NCBI GenBank assembly: GCA_944472135.2
Contig: OX235262.1
Coordinates: forward strand, 85,720,903-85,784,902
Source of the DNA: Trichobilharzia regenti
Taxonomy: Eukaryota; Platyhelminthes; Trematoda; Strigeidida; Schistosomatidae
DNA length: 64,000 nucleotides
Reading direction: 5' to 3'
Shown here: positions 25,601 through 38,169 of the stretch, one piece after another
Position numbering within the stretch: the stretch's first letter is position 1
Layout: each line of letters opens with the position of its first letter
Program-made: the position numbers and the translations under genes
The notes under the pieces: model-generated
The model's input: only the letters and a program-made list of their open reading frames with translations
Databases searched by the model: none
Told to the model about the DNA's origin: nothing

Positions 25601-27769
25601 TTGAAAGAATTATTTCCTAAGTAATATTTCTAATGAGATGCGTTCCATTCTGAAAACGTTTCCTGATAATATTATTTAATGGTTGCTCATAAATTTAAAA
25701 TCTATTCGCTGAAAAATAATAATAAATTTATAGTTCTGGTCAGTGTTTTAAGTTATTTCGTTTTTTTTATGAGCAGCAGTGATGGTCAAATATTTTGTAT
25801 GTTGCACATATTAGAAATGCGAATTTTTTTCCAGTTGAAACAAGTCAAAAGATTTACTCATCTAAGATCATATAGTCTAGCCATTGAGCTGTCTATTGAT
25901 GAGCTGTCTGTAACAACATCACAACGAATTGTTTCCTACATCTTGGTCCTTTCCTGACTGTTGAAGTACTGCAATTATTAACTTTTGATAATTTCTCAAT
26001 ACAAAATTTCTACTAAACAGTGAGAAATTTTAATGAATGAGTAAAAATTTTAGTTCCTTGGAATAAATTTGGAATTTAGAGATTTTCCTGCTTAATTAAA
26101 TTATTCGAATGTATTTGTTCGCACTCTCATCTGTTATAGTGTGCATATTCTAGCCTTCAAATTTTAATGTCATGTAGGTGTTTCTGAATTCTCTATTATA
26201 TCACCAGTACTACATTCCACTGGACGTCACTACTATTTTAACATATTTCAGTTGTATAAGTGGTATGCAAACCATTTTACTACAGAAGTGACAAAAAAGA
26301 AACCCGGAAAATACGATTATCGTTATTCTGACATTATCAGTGTTCTCAGTGAATGACTTAGCTTTTCAAATTTGATTAAAAACACTGAATACTGTAATAG
26401 ACTGAAAAGTCAAGCAAGTGATCAAACTACGAAGTGATACTACATTGCTCGAATTACGGAAAACATTCATCACATGCTGAAAGTTTGTGCTTAAGTTAAA
26501 TACTTATATCTGTTCATTAAGCGCTGATAATGAGATTTTGTTATCCATGTTGTGATTAAAGTTATGTCTATCCAAAAATTCCTTGGAAGAACATGGGAAT
26601 CGGAAAAAACTTGAATCGACAAGTTCATCAGCTATATCAAAACATTTGATGCATTAACTTACAGTCGTCTTATAAATAGAAAAATATTCGAAAATGTAGT
26701 GATTGCCAGAATCATAGTAAATCTTTATTTTCATTTAAATACAACTGGTCTTCACTAAATAACTTTGTATATCATCAGTGTTTTGGTCGTTTTTGTATAG
26801 GTGTCTATTTTACACGAATGTCAAGTCAAATAGTGTCCTTTGAAATAAATTAATAAAACCACGGTGTGATATAGAGCGGACTAGGTTTGATAAGTGTAAA
26901 TTTTACACAACTTGTGTGCAATGGTTTCAGGACGAGCAGACTGTTACTAAAAGAAATGTAATGTGCAATCAACAAGAAATCTAATCAGTTTTTTAATGAA
27001 TGATGAAAGATTTTTACAAAGAATGAATCTGATATTCAGTTATCAACTAGAAATTCAATTGCTAATCTGTTATATATCCCCTTTCTATTAAAGCGTTTCT
27101 TCTAATGCGTATATTTACTAAAAAGCGACAAAATGATTTAGAATCTTTCTTGTAAATTTGTTGAATTGTTACTAAGCCGGTAATTCTTCACAGTCAGGTA
27201 AATTATAGAAAAGGATCTTCAGTAATCAGAATGAGATTTCAAATTGAACGAACAGCAGAGACAGGCCAATTAAAAAAATCCCCACTTCAAACGAAGAGTT
27301 TTGTGGTTTGATACCAAATCTTCATATTATCGATTATTTTCAACAATCATAAAAGTAAACATGAACATCCAACGTAGGGATGATAAGAAAACGAAGAGAA
27401 ACGCAAGAGTGAAAAGCATACCCATTTAGAATTTCTCAAAAATCCATGAAGAATAAGAGTAAATTGTCTCTTATGTGAATCTACTTTCACACTGCATTCA
27501 ACTGTTCAATGATTTTGCCGATTAAGCATGTAGGTTTGGATTAATTCCACTATTTTTAAGTTGGTCTCTAGTTTTAGAATACTTCCAATATCAGAAGATT
27601 TTGTATCAATTCGCACTGAGTGGTAAGGAATTTGAAAATATTCTGTCAAAAACTGAGTGACTTTAACTGTAAGATAAGAACTTTTAATGTGATGCAGATA
27701 AACGTCTCGTAACACCATGTTTAATTTCATATGACAAATAATGAATAATTGAAGGGAAAATTAAAACAC
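22646..27769. other. AT-rich stretch, nothing recognised
   Basis: About 5.1 kb without a recognised element. Short open frames occur on both strands, for example 23910-24146 (+) and 25679-25957 (+). None has a recognisable domain, a GC shift, or convincing splice bounds. Confidence 0.4.
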
Positions 27770-28075
27770 TTAGTCATTAACAAAAGAAGACGTGACCGGG
27801 AGAAATTTTCTTTTCGACGATTTGTTTTCAACAGCTTCATAGTCGCATTTGTATTTAATAAATCATTCATACAACAAATCAGATACTAATAGCTGTAATG
27901 TATTGCGTAATGTGTGGTGTAATCTTGAAAAGGGTTGACTAGGTAGAGATTACAACGGACAGAAGCTGAAATTACGCAATAAGTTTGGACTAAAGCTAGT
28001 GGCGATAAAACAGTGTGTTTACAAAAGATCTGCGTGGGAGATGCGATGTTATCAATAGAAAATAATATTTTTTAC
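27770..28075 (-). repeat. PLE 3'-region-like fragment (partner of 47441-47775)
   Basis: This aligns, with gaps, to the noncoding 3' region of the PLE fragment at 47418-48520. Shared blocks include a gaaaattttttttttcgacgat-like start, ccaatcagatact or caaatcagatact, gtgtg(a)ggtgtaa, and an aaaagatctgtgtg or aaaagatctgcgtg block. Orientation is inferred from that copy, whose protein reads on the minus strand. No coding part is attached, because the DNA runs into the SINE at 28096. Confidence 0.6.
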
Positions 28076-28095
28076 TTTGTATTTGATTATATCTT

Positions 28096-28266
28096 GACTT
28101 CACACCGTATTTTTGGCACAAGTATGGAATTTTCAGCATGGATATCGGTAGCCCAAATTTTTGCAGGCCGACCATAGATTTTAGGTGTGCGTCGGCAGGG
28201 GATCGAACCTCGGATCATGTGCATGGTCGGCGAGAGTCCTAACCGCTGTGCCACCGAGGCACACAG
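28096..28266 (-). mobile_element. tRNA-derived SINE, family A
   Basis: The minus strand gives head then body as in 20007-20205: cctcggtggcacagcggttagga, accatgcacatgatccgaggttcgatcccc, gccgacgcacacc, then ccatgctgaaaattccata, cttgtgccaaaaatacgg and gtgtgaagtcaag. The B box (ggttcgatcccc) is intact and the A box nearly so. It abuts the PLE-like fragment 27770-28075. Confidence 0.88.
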
Positions 28267-29497
28267 GTTGATTAAAATAATTGATTTGGACTTTGGTGAT
28301 CAGTCCATTAACTTTTGACGTTGTATCACAAAAATTTAGGTCCAAGTGCTAAGATTTGCGCTTGAATTGAAGATAGTGGAAAATCAGAATAATTGAACAA
28401 GTATTTTTCTGGACAACTAGGAAAGATGGTTTCTTTGGTAACGAACTTTATGCTTTGGTTTAGTATTATTATAACATCATCTGTTCTTTTCTTTGTAACC
28501 ATATTGGAGTAGTTCTCGAGTGATGTTCATTCATCTCTAGATAACTCATAGAGAACGTGGGAGTTCAGGGGGTCTTGATCGAACGGCACCTATGTCATTC
28601 AGAGTGTGTTGTTTCAGTGTACATGAGTTGGGGGATATATGAATTCGGCTGAGATGCTTCCAGAATGCTTGGAATATTCATGTTTCTCCAGGCAGTTCTT
28701 CAAGAAGAAAATCTTTGCATTCACTTCAGCAATCTTGACGAACAAATGTAGCATCTTGTTCAGTCCCTTTACCGGCAAAAGGTTTTGGCTTCTCTTCAAA
28801 TTATGGAATATATAAATTGGATCATAGGAATTATTAAAAGATGGTTGCAGAGAAGTAAAGTTTCATTTCGACATACTTTTTGAAGTCATCATCAAAGCAC
28901 TCGCAGAAACCAACTCAAAAAATTGTCTGATTACCACAAAATGACTATGAAAAAATGTAACCAAATAATAACAGTAATAAAGTTGTACTGAGAGACATGT
29001 TGAATATAGTATTCTTTTATGAATTAGACTCTCTAGTTGAAAGAAATGTCAGTCAACAACTGTCTTCTTCTGATAAACACGCATATTCCAGAGTTATTAG
29101 ATTCAGGGAGCATACACCTGTTGGTATTTATGCAACCATATAATGAAATGTCTGATTTTCCTATGTTAATAATACATATAATTATTAGAAACTAAATGTT
29201 TTCTTCACCACCAGTTACTCACCAGCTGCCAAGATGACATACGGTAAGAAGGAAAAGTAAAAAAATGTTTCGAGAATTTCAGTGAACTCATTTCAAGTTA
29301 TACTGAAATCATTGGCCATTTCTGTACAGACATTTTAAAAGTTCAAACATGAACGTAATAATCACAAAATGAGTTATCCCATTCCAGAGTAAACAGTGCT
29401 ATACATTAAAAACTCGTTTGCGAAGCCTCTCGTATGCTGAAATTTCTCCATAAATTGACCGGTGCTTCAGACGTGATTGGACAGATTAAACAGATTG
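28267..29497. other. AT-rich stretch, nothing recognised
   Basis: Only short open frames are present. I see no retroelement or RNA signal before the duplicated segment starts at about 29498. Confidence 0.45.
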
Positions 29498-30733
29498 CAT
29501 AAGGGGTACTAATTTTCTGTCATCTTTTCACTGTAATTATGGTCCACACAAGTGATGAAACTATTAGGATCATTCAAACTCCTCGAGGACTCTGAAGATA
29601 ATCTCCGAAAACTTGTTCAGAGAATTCTGAGCTAGGGGTCTATCACAACCTCGTATGGAAGAAAATACGGTGATAAAATATGACAAATATCCTAAAGCAA
29701 AGGTTTCCCATTAGTAATCTATTTAAGAACAATGTAAAATCGGCGTCATTTTGAAAAAGACAACTTACGCAATGGATTGTCTAAATGAATGTGTTAGAAA
29801 TATAACATGGACTATTCTCATTTACAGAACCACAGGACAGTTTAATTTCATCAACTGGCTGTTTTTCATATTACAAATCAAATGTACTATATATATGAGG
29901 AAACATGTTGATTATATAGATTCAAAACTTGATACAAGAAGGGTATGTTATACTGAAGTGGTGATCAACATTCATATCTGTTATACAGGCGCATACATCT
30001 TGACATGATAATATGTCTCATATCCTCCTTCAGTTAGACAAAATGAAAGACTAAATATGTGATCGACAGTTGCTATTCAGCATGAATCCTCTAGTGAGGC
30101 TGAAAATGGATCGTACTCCCGTGATTCCAATTGTTGTATGCGTTTACCGCATTATGAATTCAGCCTTGTGATTCATACTGAGTGAGGGAAATAAAATTGA
30201 GGGAGAGTGCAAAAGCTATATGGATTTTATGCCACGCTAGTGGTTTCTTCAGAGAGTATAAATGTTAGGTGAAGCTCTAATAGAAAGGATCTGGAAATTC
30301 ATATTTGAATTCGGAATCTGAAATTGGATCACTTGAAAATATTTTTGTGATTTAACATCATAACTGAAATGAGTGCGACAAGAAAATGTAATTATGCAGC
30401 ATAGGGGTAATAAATAACAGGGCTATTTCGTTAACCTACCAGACATAACGTGAATTCATGTGATTGGCAGAGATTTGTATAGATGTACTTGTAACAATAT
30501 TGAGAAATATATTAACCCCCAGTATTTTGACATCGTATCACTTTCATCACACATAGGTGGATTCTAAACCAGTAAGCCATTGGATCAGAGTGTACTTTGG
30601 TTTTCAAAATCACGGAAACTGCTGAAGAGCTTACTGAAGCTCACACTGATGTGCAACATAATGACTAAGAATACTACTTTATGGTAAGCGGTGTCATATT
30701 TACACACACAGATATTTCGTTTATACAGCTTAT
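29498..30733. repeat. Duplicated segment, uninterrupted copy (empty site for a PLE)
   Basis: About 1.24 kb recurs in the same orientation at 39396-42871, with only scattered substitutions and one short indel (a gtaataaataac against gtaataac difference near 30410). In that second copy a PLE interrupts it. The small open frame 29751-30008 is stopped in the other copy by a tgg-to-tga change near 29810, so it is not a conserved gene. The nature of the segment is unknown: it could be a noncoding repeat family or part of a segmental duplication. Confidence 0.85.
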
Positions 30734-31097
30734 TATTTCGTGATAAGTTAAGAATTAGTAACATCATGTGTGTTGTTCCAGTTGAAGTAGTGTCCACCAG
30801 AGAAGTGGTATCTTTGATGTTTCTGTTTCACATAAGAACTGTACATTGAAAAAATAATAGTGATATTTATAGCTTTATTTTGAACTGTGTTTACATTTTG
30901 TGCACAGTTTGCGGAGGAGTTTTTGGCATGTTATTTTCTCTTCGTCTAGGATCTCCCAATAAAAGATTAATTGACAGCAGGTAATGTGACACAGTATTAT
31001 TTGACGTGAAGCGCAAGATCAATCAATTATGATCTCTTCTTTTTCTCCTTGAAAAAATACAAGACATTTTTTAAAATTCCAATTATAAAAAGTTCGT

Positions 31098-31330
31098 GCT
31101 TCGGTGGCATAGCGGTTAGGACGCTCGCCGACCATGCACAAGGGCCGGGGCTCGATTCTCGGCCAACGCACTCCCTTACATCGCTAAGCCAGAAATAATT
31201 CTGGTAAAGAGGAAAGGTTGGGCATGAGGCCAGCAACCTCATCCTGTAAAATAAACATTGCTACAGAAACTTCAAGCCACTAGCCTGAAGCCCTATGTTC
31301 CACTGGGGAACGTGAAGGAAAAAAAAATAA
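31098..31330 (+). mobile_element. Chimeric SINE, family B: tRNA head + RTE 5' UTR + RTE 3' end
   Basis: The head is the same tRNA-like unit as family A (gcttcggtggcatagcggttagg; B box ggctcgattctc). It is followed by a block matching the RTE 5' UTR of 13253-13334: a gtaaagagg..ggttggg part, a gccagcaacctcatcctgtaaaa part, and gctacagaaacttcaa. The RTE 3' terminus follows directly: gaagccctatgttccactgg, then gaacgtgaaggaaaaaa. The whole about 3-kb coding part of an RTE is absent. Its borrowed ends would let an RTE reverse transcriptase mobilise it. The copy at 53065-53290 (-) has the same fusion, so this is an established family. Confidence 0.85.
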
Positions 31331-32229
31331 AAAGTTCTGGGAGATATTTTTTGAACCAAAGACACCAATCAGGATCGGTAATATCATATATCGGGATATA
31401 CTGCCATCGAGTAAAATGCTTTTTCTCATTTTAGTAGAAAATTGTAAATAAGAAGGTTGTGAATATTTTAAATATATGCCGGAGTAAACAGTACTGTTAG
31501 AGGTCATATTTTAGCAGATTTAAACAAACTGAATAAGAGAAATTATATGAAATTTATTGGTGGAGATTTTCAGTAGCCCAAGTTTCAACGTGGAGTTATC
31601 GGAAGCATGATTTCCGAGAAGCAATTTAGTTTCATCTCTGTCTCATATTATTCGTCAGTAAGATCATGTCCTGTTAGGATTTTTGCTGATTTTTTTGATA
31701 TCGAGAGGGTCTTGTTTCATTACCAAAACTGAAGATACCTCAGTGATTTTTATGTGAATAAGATTAGTGTTCGAAATGACGTGCGCTAGTGGAGGTTTTC
31801 TGGAAGCCAGTCATCTGATGTGTCTTCTTCCTATGTCAGCGAAAATAACAGTGGGGATATGGAATGTTCTTAGAGTGTACGCAGCTGGGAAGCCTATTCA
31901 GGTAGACAATGAAATGAGAAGATATGGTATATAAGTGCTGGGATTCTGCGAGAGCACATGGGGTGGATATGGACTGTTAGAATTGTCAACTGAAGAGTCA
32001 GTAATCTAATCCGGTCACCCAGATGACAACCATGAGCAATTTGAGGCAATGAGTGGCTATAATGATGTCAACAGTAGCAGCCAGAGCCCTGATGCAGGAT
32101 TATGACAGCAAGATTTAACTCAAAAGGAAGGAAGGACGGAAGGTAACAATTATTTAATGCTACGCACAGTGCTACAAACGAGGCGGAACAAGAAAAGAAG
32201 AATTTCTACAGACAACTATAAACAATAAT

Positions 32230-32579
32230 GGACTACATCCCAAATGGAGACATCAGGATCCTTATGGGCGATATGAATGCATGCCAAACTGGGAGCAGAT
32301 AATGCAGGAAGAGAACTCATCATGAGTCGAGAGGCTCTCGGGAAAGTGAGTGTGAACTGAGAATTATTCTCGAACTTCTGCGCCTTCAATGATTTGGTGA
32401 TCGGGGGCAGTGTGTACAAACACAAGGATATACACAGAGCTACATGGATTCCGCCTGATGGACACACCACAAACCAAATAGATTTCATATCAATGTTGCT
32501 CGAGGAAGTGGAAACGCAGCTGGTCTGTTGGACACAAAGTCGAAAAGAGGAGCAGATGTGGGCTCGGACCACCATCTAG
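32230..32579 (+). pseudogene. RTE copy E, endonuclease remnant
   Basis: Broken frames show MGDMNA-like sequence (ggcgatatgaatgc, 32266-32279), a REALG block, then LVIGGSVYKHKDIHRATW and PDGHTTNQIDFISM (32394-32500), as in the C-terminal half of the RTE endonuclease. The SDHHL motif (about 32565-32575) is present but in another frame. Confidence 0.75.
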
Positions 32580-33586
32580 TTCGAGGAACCTACCTGTAAA
32601 GCGAGGCTGAAATCCATGAAAACAACTGGAGAAAAGCCACTGTAATTCAAGTATAACATTCAGAAACTGAAGGACAAAACTACAAGGGATTCCATCACTA
32701 TATATTAGATCGGACCAAACTCGAACACACTGCTTGGTACCACTGAAGGAACCTGTGTGGAAGAACGTTGGAACTCCCTCAAGTTGTTATTCAAGGAAAT
32801 GTGTACAGCTGTTCTAGGAGGGAGGAAGAGACAAGACAAGGAATGGCTCTCAACGGACACCTACTTGTAGGCTAACAGAAGAGAGGAGAGGAGGATGATG
32901 AAAGAAAAGATGACTCAATGCAATGATGGACAACGGGAGAAGGAGAAGCTGAGTTCAATGCACGCTACACTGAACAAGGAAGTGAGGAAGAGTAAGCTAT
33001 AAGAAATGCAAAAGACAGTTCTACGACACTACACGGCAAGTGAAGCAGAACAGGCCGCAGTCAAAAGAGACATCAGGACACTATCTCTATCCGGGAAGAG
33101 ATCAACCTAGATGACGAAACCAATAAAAGATGGTGAAGGAAACCTGATCACGAAAGAGGAGAAACAAATCAAATGATGGGCTGATCACTTTAAAGGATTA
33201 TTGGATCGACCATCAGCGACAACTCACCCAGAAATGCCACCAACAGCATGCACAGAACTGCTTTTCAGTGGACACCAGTCCTGCAAAGAAGGAAGAAATC
33301 CTAAATACGATCAAGATACTGTAGGTTGGGAAGGCAGCAGGACCAGATGGCATCCCTCTCGAAGCACTGAAAACGAACTCAGACACTGCCACAGATGTGC
33401 TCACCACATTACTGCCAAATGTTTGGAAGCAAGGAAAGGTGCCTACCGATTGGAAGAAAGGTTGGCTAACTTGTCAAGGTATTAAAGAATGGCAGCATAC
33501 GCCCGCCTCCGCAAGAATTAGTGTGGAATCATGCTCTTGTCCACGCCAAGTAAAATACTGTCTTGTCATCCTAGAGAGAATAAGGG

Positions 33587-34049
33587 ATGCAGTGGATACA
33601 AAACTCTGTCAGACCGGAACAAACTGGATTCAGGAAAAGCAGATCATGTGCTGGTCAAATCGCAATTCTACGCATCTTCATCACAGAACAAAGCATAGAA
33701 TGGCAATCGAACCTCTATATCAAATTCATCGACTTCGAAAAGGCCTTCAACAGCGCAGCGTTGCCCAAGAAATAATTCGGAAACTGCTTCCGCTCTTTGG
33801 AGTACAGTTTTTATTAACCTCATTCAACAGCTATATGACAATCCCATATGTCAGGTGATCTACAACGGGAAACTCAGCAAGGCGTTTGAAATGAATACAG
33901 GAATAATTCAAGGCTGCTTATTATCACCAATGATATTCCTATTTGTGGTGGATTGGATTGTGCGTAACACTGTGGGGAATGATAAAATAGGAATGCGCTG
34001 GAACACCGATAAGAACACTATAGAAGATTTGAATTTCACGTGTGAATGA
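33587..34049 (+). pseudogene. RTE copy E, reverse transcriptase remnant
   Basis: Two open pieces in different frames carry QTGFRKSRSCAGQIA, then EWQSNLYIKFIDFEKAFNS (motif A; 33587-33775). Next come YNGKLSKAFEMNTGI, GCLLSPMIFLFVVDWIVRN and EDLNFTCE (33855-34049). In motif A, DFEKAF retains the catalytic Asp. In motif C the FADD is replaced by FTCE. The copy is inactive. Confidence 0.85.
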
Positions 34050-34820
34050 TTTATGTTTAATGTCACACAAACCCGAAGACTTGCAGGCGAAAAGCAACAA
34101 ACTGGCTGAAAAGGCGAGGCAGACAGAGAAGACAGGACTGCAGGTGAACATATAGAGGACGGAGGTGACGAAGATAAGCAACCAACAACACCAATCAGTA
34201 TTAACAGGAGAAATTTGAGAAAGAGCAATTCCTCTACTTATCTGGCTAGACAGTTTCGTTTCCACTACAGGCGGAACGGATGAGCATGCCAAGACTAGAT
34301 TCGGAAAGGTGAGACAGACCTTCATCAATCTGAAATCAGTCTGAAAATCTTCACAGCACGAAGGACAGATAGGGGTCAGAAACGTAGCCTAGGAATCACG
34401 AGAAGCATTTCTAACAGCTGATTGTAGACTCTCATCAGCAGTTGCCTTCACTGGCTCCATATCTAAGATCAAATAATCGGAAACAGCTGGCGACAAGAAA
34501 CTATGGGAACGAACCAACCAAGTGCCTATTGCTCAACAAATATGTAGGATAAAATGGAGATGGATGGATTGGGAATACTTTGAGGAGGGCGTCAAAAGAC
34601 ATCGCATGGAATGCAGGCTATAGCTCGAGTGGAATCTGAATGGGAAGCGACGAGTGGGTCGTCGGTTCAAGGGTGATATGAGGGAGATCATGCGAGGAGG
34701 ATATAAGAAATTAAGGGCAATCGTGGACTCAGGTGAAAAGGACAGCAGAAAGTAGAAGAAAGTGGAGATATGTTGCTGAAGCTCTGTGTTCCACTGGGAA
34801 CCCAAAGTAATAATTATAAT

Positions 34821-36275
34821 CTCTATTCTATCTATAATATCAACATATGGTTTAAAAGAACCAAGAATTTGTTTATAGTTTGTTACTTACCACCTGTCGA
34901 ATTGCAGTGTGGTGGAAGTTAAATGAAAATAATTGCGTGAAAAATCTTTTCACATGATTTAATCACAGTCAATTTCTTAACATACATTTCCCAAGTTGAA
35001 ATGGGAACTTAACAGTCACATAAATATGCTATCAGCATCATGTATTATACGTCATCTATGTATATGTTTATATAAAACTGAAGTTTATTAGTATAAAACC
35101 ACTTTAAGTAATCTCTGTGTTTAGAAAATGAAAACATGTTTTTTCAAATGTTTCGCTGAGTGAGCCTGGAAGTTTGCGACATCGATGGTCTAGATGCTTA
35201 TAAACTTTCACACCTTTAATATGGCAACATTTCCTAGATATAATCGATCATTGTGCACATTCAGATCTTAAGAATGACGGTTTCACTCACTTCTGTTTGC
35301 CACAAGTAGATCTATGTGTCTGAGTAACTGACGGTTATCAGAATATTTCACTTAATGAAGTGATCATCAGAAATGCATTCTCAAATTGACGCCAAAGCCA
35401 GCAGCTGAAATTTTACTTTAAGGAGCGAAATTTGGGAACCAATACAAACTACAATTTTAAAACTGCATATATATCTTCATATGGTGGATACTACTATCCT
35501 ACTAATTAATTGCGAACTATCTTCTGATAACAATATGTCGCTTTTAGTCATCATCTAGGCGTCCACGTAAACAAAGTCAGATAATTATGTGGATACCTTC
35601 ATACGACCATGAGAAATCAATTATAAACAAAAGCTTATCCGTGTTTCATGAATGCCATTTCATCGAATATTCTACCACAATTATAAAGGGAAATTCCACC
35701 TGCTGAGTAGTTGGTTCATTAAGTCTTTCAAATTTACGAGAAACGTAAAGATTTCATTGGATGGAATTACTACCCACCAAAAATAGGTAATATAAGTGAA
35801 TGTGGTCCACCGCATTCAATCAATGAATATTTCAGATGTAAGACTTTAAGTTGCGGAGAGGGAATCAAACATATATCAATAAGACAGAAAAAGAAGAGCT
35901 CCATTTATATCATACAAAAATCTGCTTACGTTTAAAAACTTCTTTTATTTTGTTCAGCAAGTTCCCTTTATAGGATAAATCAGTGAAAACTTTAACATTA
36001 ACACGTGTACATATGGAAAAATAACACAATATAAATCTACACATGAAGGTGTAGCCAGCAAGATGATGTGTGAATACATACCAGTAGACTTAAATAAACA
36101 CAAAACTGCATTTGAAACATTTGAAAAGGTTTGTGGCAGATTTAAAAGATTCATGATGGACGGTCTACTTCGAAACCCGGTGATATTATAATTCAGGACA
36201 TCGCTCTTGAAAATCAGTGGTTTACATAAAAATATTCAAAGTTAAATGCGAAATGCAGTTAAAATAGAGGTTATT
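34821..36275. other. AT-rich stretch, nothing recognised
   Basis: Short frames only. I see no repeat partner in the window. Confidence 0.45.
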
Positions 36276-36287
36276 TGAGACAAAATT
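36276..36287. repeat. Left TSD of RTE copy B
   Basis: The 12-mer tgagacaaaatt precedes the element and recurs exactly at 38868-38879 after the TAA tail. Confidence 0.85.
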
Positions 36288-36501
36288 AACCTCGCCAGAT
36301 TACTAGCTTGCTAGGCTACTAGCTTTCTAGTTTTCTAGCCGGTCCCAAGCCAGGGTAAAGAGGGACGGTTGGGGCGTGGTGCTAGCAACTCCACCCCTGT
36401 AAAACAACCAAATCGCTACAGAAACTTCAACGAATAAATATATTCAAAATTCTAAAAACATAAACAATAACCTTATTTTTTGCTGGAATCGGAGAAGCGA
36501 A

Positions 36502-36981
36502 ATGACGCAGGCTGGTGAAAGACTTCGGGAAGCCAGTCAGCCGATGTGCCTTCTTTCGATGAAAGTAAAAGTAAGGATGGGTGCCTGGAATGCTCGTACA
36601 ATGTACGAAACTGGAAAGGCTGCCCAGATAGCCGCTGAAATGAGAAGGTACAGAATAGAAGTGTTGGGAATCTGCGAAAGCAGATGGAACGGAGCAGGAA
36701 GGTGCCAACTACCTACTGGAGAGACAGTAATCTTTTCCGGCCACCCAGAGGACAACCACGAGCACACTGAGGGAGTGGCCATCATGATGTCACCAACAGC
36801 AGCCAAAGCTCTCATGCAGTGGGAACCAACCTCCTCCAGGATAATGACAGCCAGGTTCAACTCAAAAGGAAGGAAAGTTACAGTCATTCACTGCTATGAG
36901 CCTACAAACGTCTCAGAACAAGAGAAGAAGGAGGCGTTCTACAGACAACCACAAACATTAATGGACAAAATAGAGACCTGA
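36502..36981 (+). pseudogene. RTE copy B, endonuclease N-terminal half
   Basis: 159 codons are nearly identical to the start of the copy A endonuclease: MGAWNARTMYETGKAAQIAAE, GICESRWNGAG, TARFNSKGRKVTVIHCY. Changes in core positions stand out. WNVRT became WNART and CYAPTN became CYEPTN. The frame runs across the deletion junction and stops shortly after it. Confidence 0.88.
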
Positions 36982-37031
36982 GGACATCATATCAGATAAC
37001 CAAATCTCTATCCGGAAAGAGATCAACACAA

Positions 37032-37364
37032 GTGAAACCTATAAAAGACAGCCAAGGGAACCCAATTACCAAGGAAGAAAAACAGATTCAACAATGGGCG
37101 GATCACTCCAAAGGACTCTTAAACAGAAAATCACCTGCAACCCGTCCACAAATACCAACAACAGCGCGCACACAACTGCAAGTTGACACCAATCCTCCAA
37201 CGAGAGCTGAAGTCTTGAACGCAATCAAGCTTCTCAAAGCCGGGAAAGCAGCTGGACCAGATGGAATACCACCTGAAGCACTGAAAGCGGACCCAGAGAC
37301 TACAGCAGACATGCTGACTCACTCCATTATTGCGAAAGGTCTGGAAGGAGGGAATGATGCCTAA
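37032..37364 (+). pseudogene. RTE copy B, linker and start of RT
   Basis: The open frame carries PIKDSQGNPITKEEKQIQQW, then RAEVLNAIKLLKAGKAAGPDGIPPEALKADPETTADML. The GPDGIPPEAL motif is intact here, unlike in copy A. The frame is lost after GLEGGND by changes shared with copy C (gggaatgatgcctaatgac). Confidence 0.88.
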
Positions 37365-37611
37365 TGACTGAAGGAAAAGTTACCTCGTGAAACTACCAAA
37401 GAAGGGCGACTTACGCCTCACTCTGCAAGAACTGGCGAGGAATCATGCTCCTAGAGACGCCAAGTAAAATCCTGAGTCGCATCATCCTGGAGAGATTGAA
37501 GGACGTACTGCATACAGAATTCTGACCAAAACAAGCTGGCTTCATTCAGGAAAGTCAGGCAAATCATGTTCTGACCAAATCGCAACTCTAAGCATCATCA
37601 CAGAACAAAGC

Positions 37612-37910
37612 ATGGAATGGCGATCAAACCTCTACCTCAACTTTACAGACTTTGCGAAGGCCTTCGACAGCGTTGACCACGAAGCAATTTGGAAACTACT
37701 CGAGTACTATGGCGTATGGTGCCCAAATATTCATCAACCTTATTCAACAGCTGTACGACAAAGGCACACGTCAAGTGATCCACAACGGAAAACACAGAGA
37801 GGCGTTTGGAGTAAACACAGGAGTGAGACAAGGGTGCTGGCTTATTATCACCAATGAAATTCCTAATTGTGGTGGACTGACTGGATTATGCGTCAGAGAG
37901 TGAGTGGGAA
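37612..37910 (+). pseudogene. RTE copy B, RT motifs A and B, broken
   Basis: Motif A reads NFTDFAKAFDSVDHEAIW. An extra tggtgc-type change after YGV (gcgtatggtgcccaa) shifts the frame, so motif B (GVNTGVRQGCW) is only readable in the 37652-37903 frame. The Glu-to-Ala change (DFEKAF to DFAKAF) and the shift are shared with copy C but not with copy A. Confidence 0.88.
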
Positions 37911-38169
37911 ACGAGAAGACAGGGATAGCCTGGACCGACCGACGTGGAGAAGCTAGAAGATCTGGATTTGGCGCGTGGATGATTTATGTTTGATGTCACT
38001 GTCACAAAATAAAAGACTTACAGGCGAAAACCGACCGACAGACTGGTCGAAGAAGCAGCCTGCGAAGCCCGGTCTCCAGGTGAAAATAGACAAGACGGAG
38101 GTTTTGAAAATAATCAACCAACAATAACAACAAGAGCAGCAACATCCAGCGCCAATCGCCATCAATGGG

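Larger units (their letters stand above)
31774..34820 (+). mobile_element. RTE-clade LINE, decayed near-full coding length (copy E)
   Basis: This is homologous to RTE copy A from the start of its coding region to the 3' end (ctgtgttccactgggaaccc, then an AAT-rich tail), without the 5' UTR. The order is endonuclease pieces (WNVLRVY; KLGADNAGRELIMSREALG), linker (EERRMMKEKM-like), RT start (GRAAGPDGIPL-like at about 33330-33365), RT motif A (KFIDFEKAFNSA), motif B (NTGI..GCLLSPMIFLFVVDWI), and the C-terminal domain. Many stops and indels make it an old copy. It resembles copy D in detail. No TSD was identified. Confidence 0.88.

Noticed and set aside
22796..27730. Two minus-strand frames that both begin near MVLRD and share gtctcgtaacaccatg
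   Set aside because: A single 16-base match is within chance in AT-rich DNA of this length, and the rest of the two proteins does not align.
29751..30008. 85-codon open frame in the duplicated segment
   Set aside because: The matching copy at 39.6-39.9 kb has a tgg-to-tga stop, and nothing suggests coding constraint.
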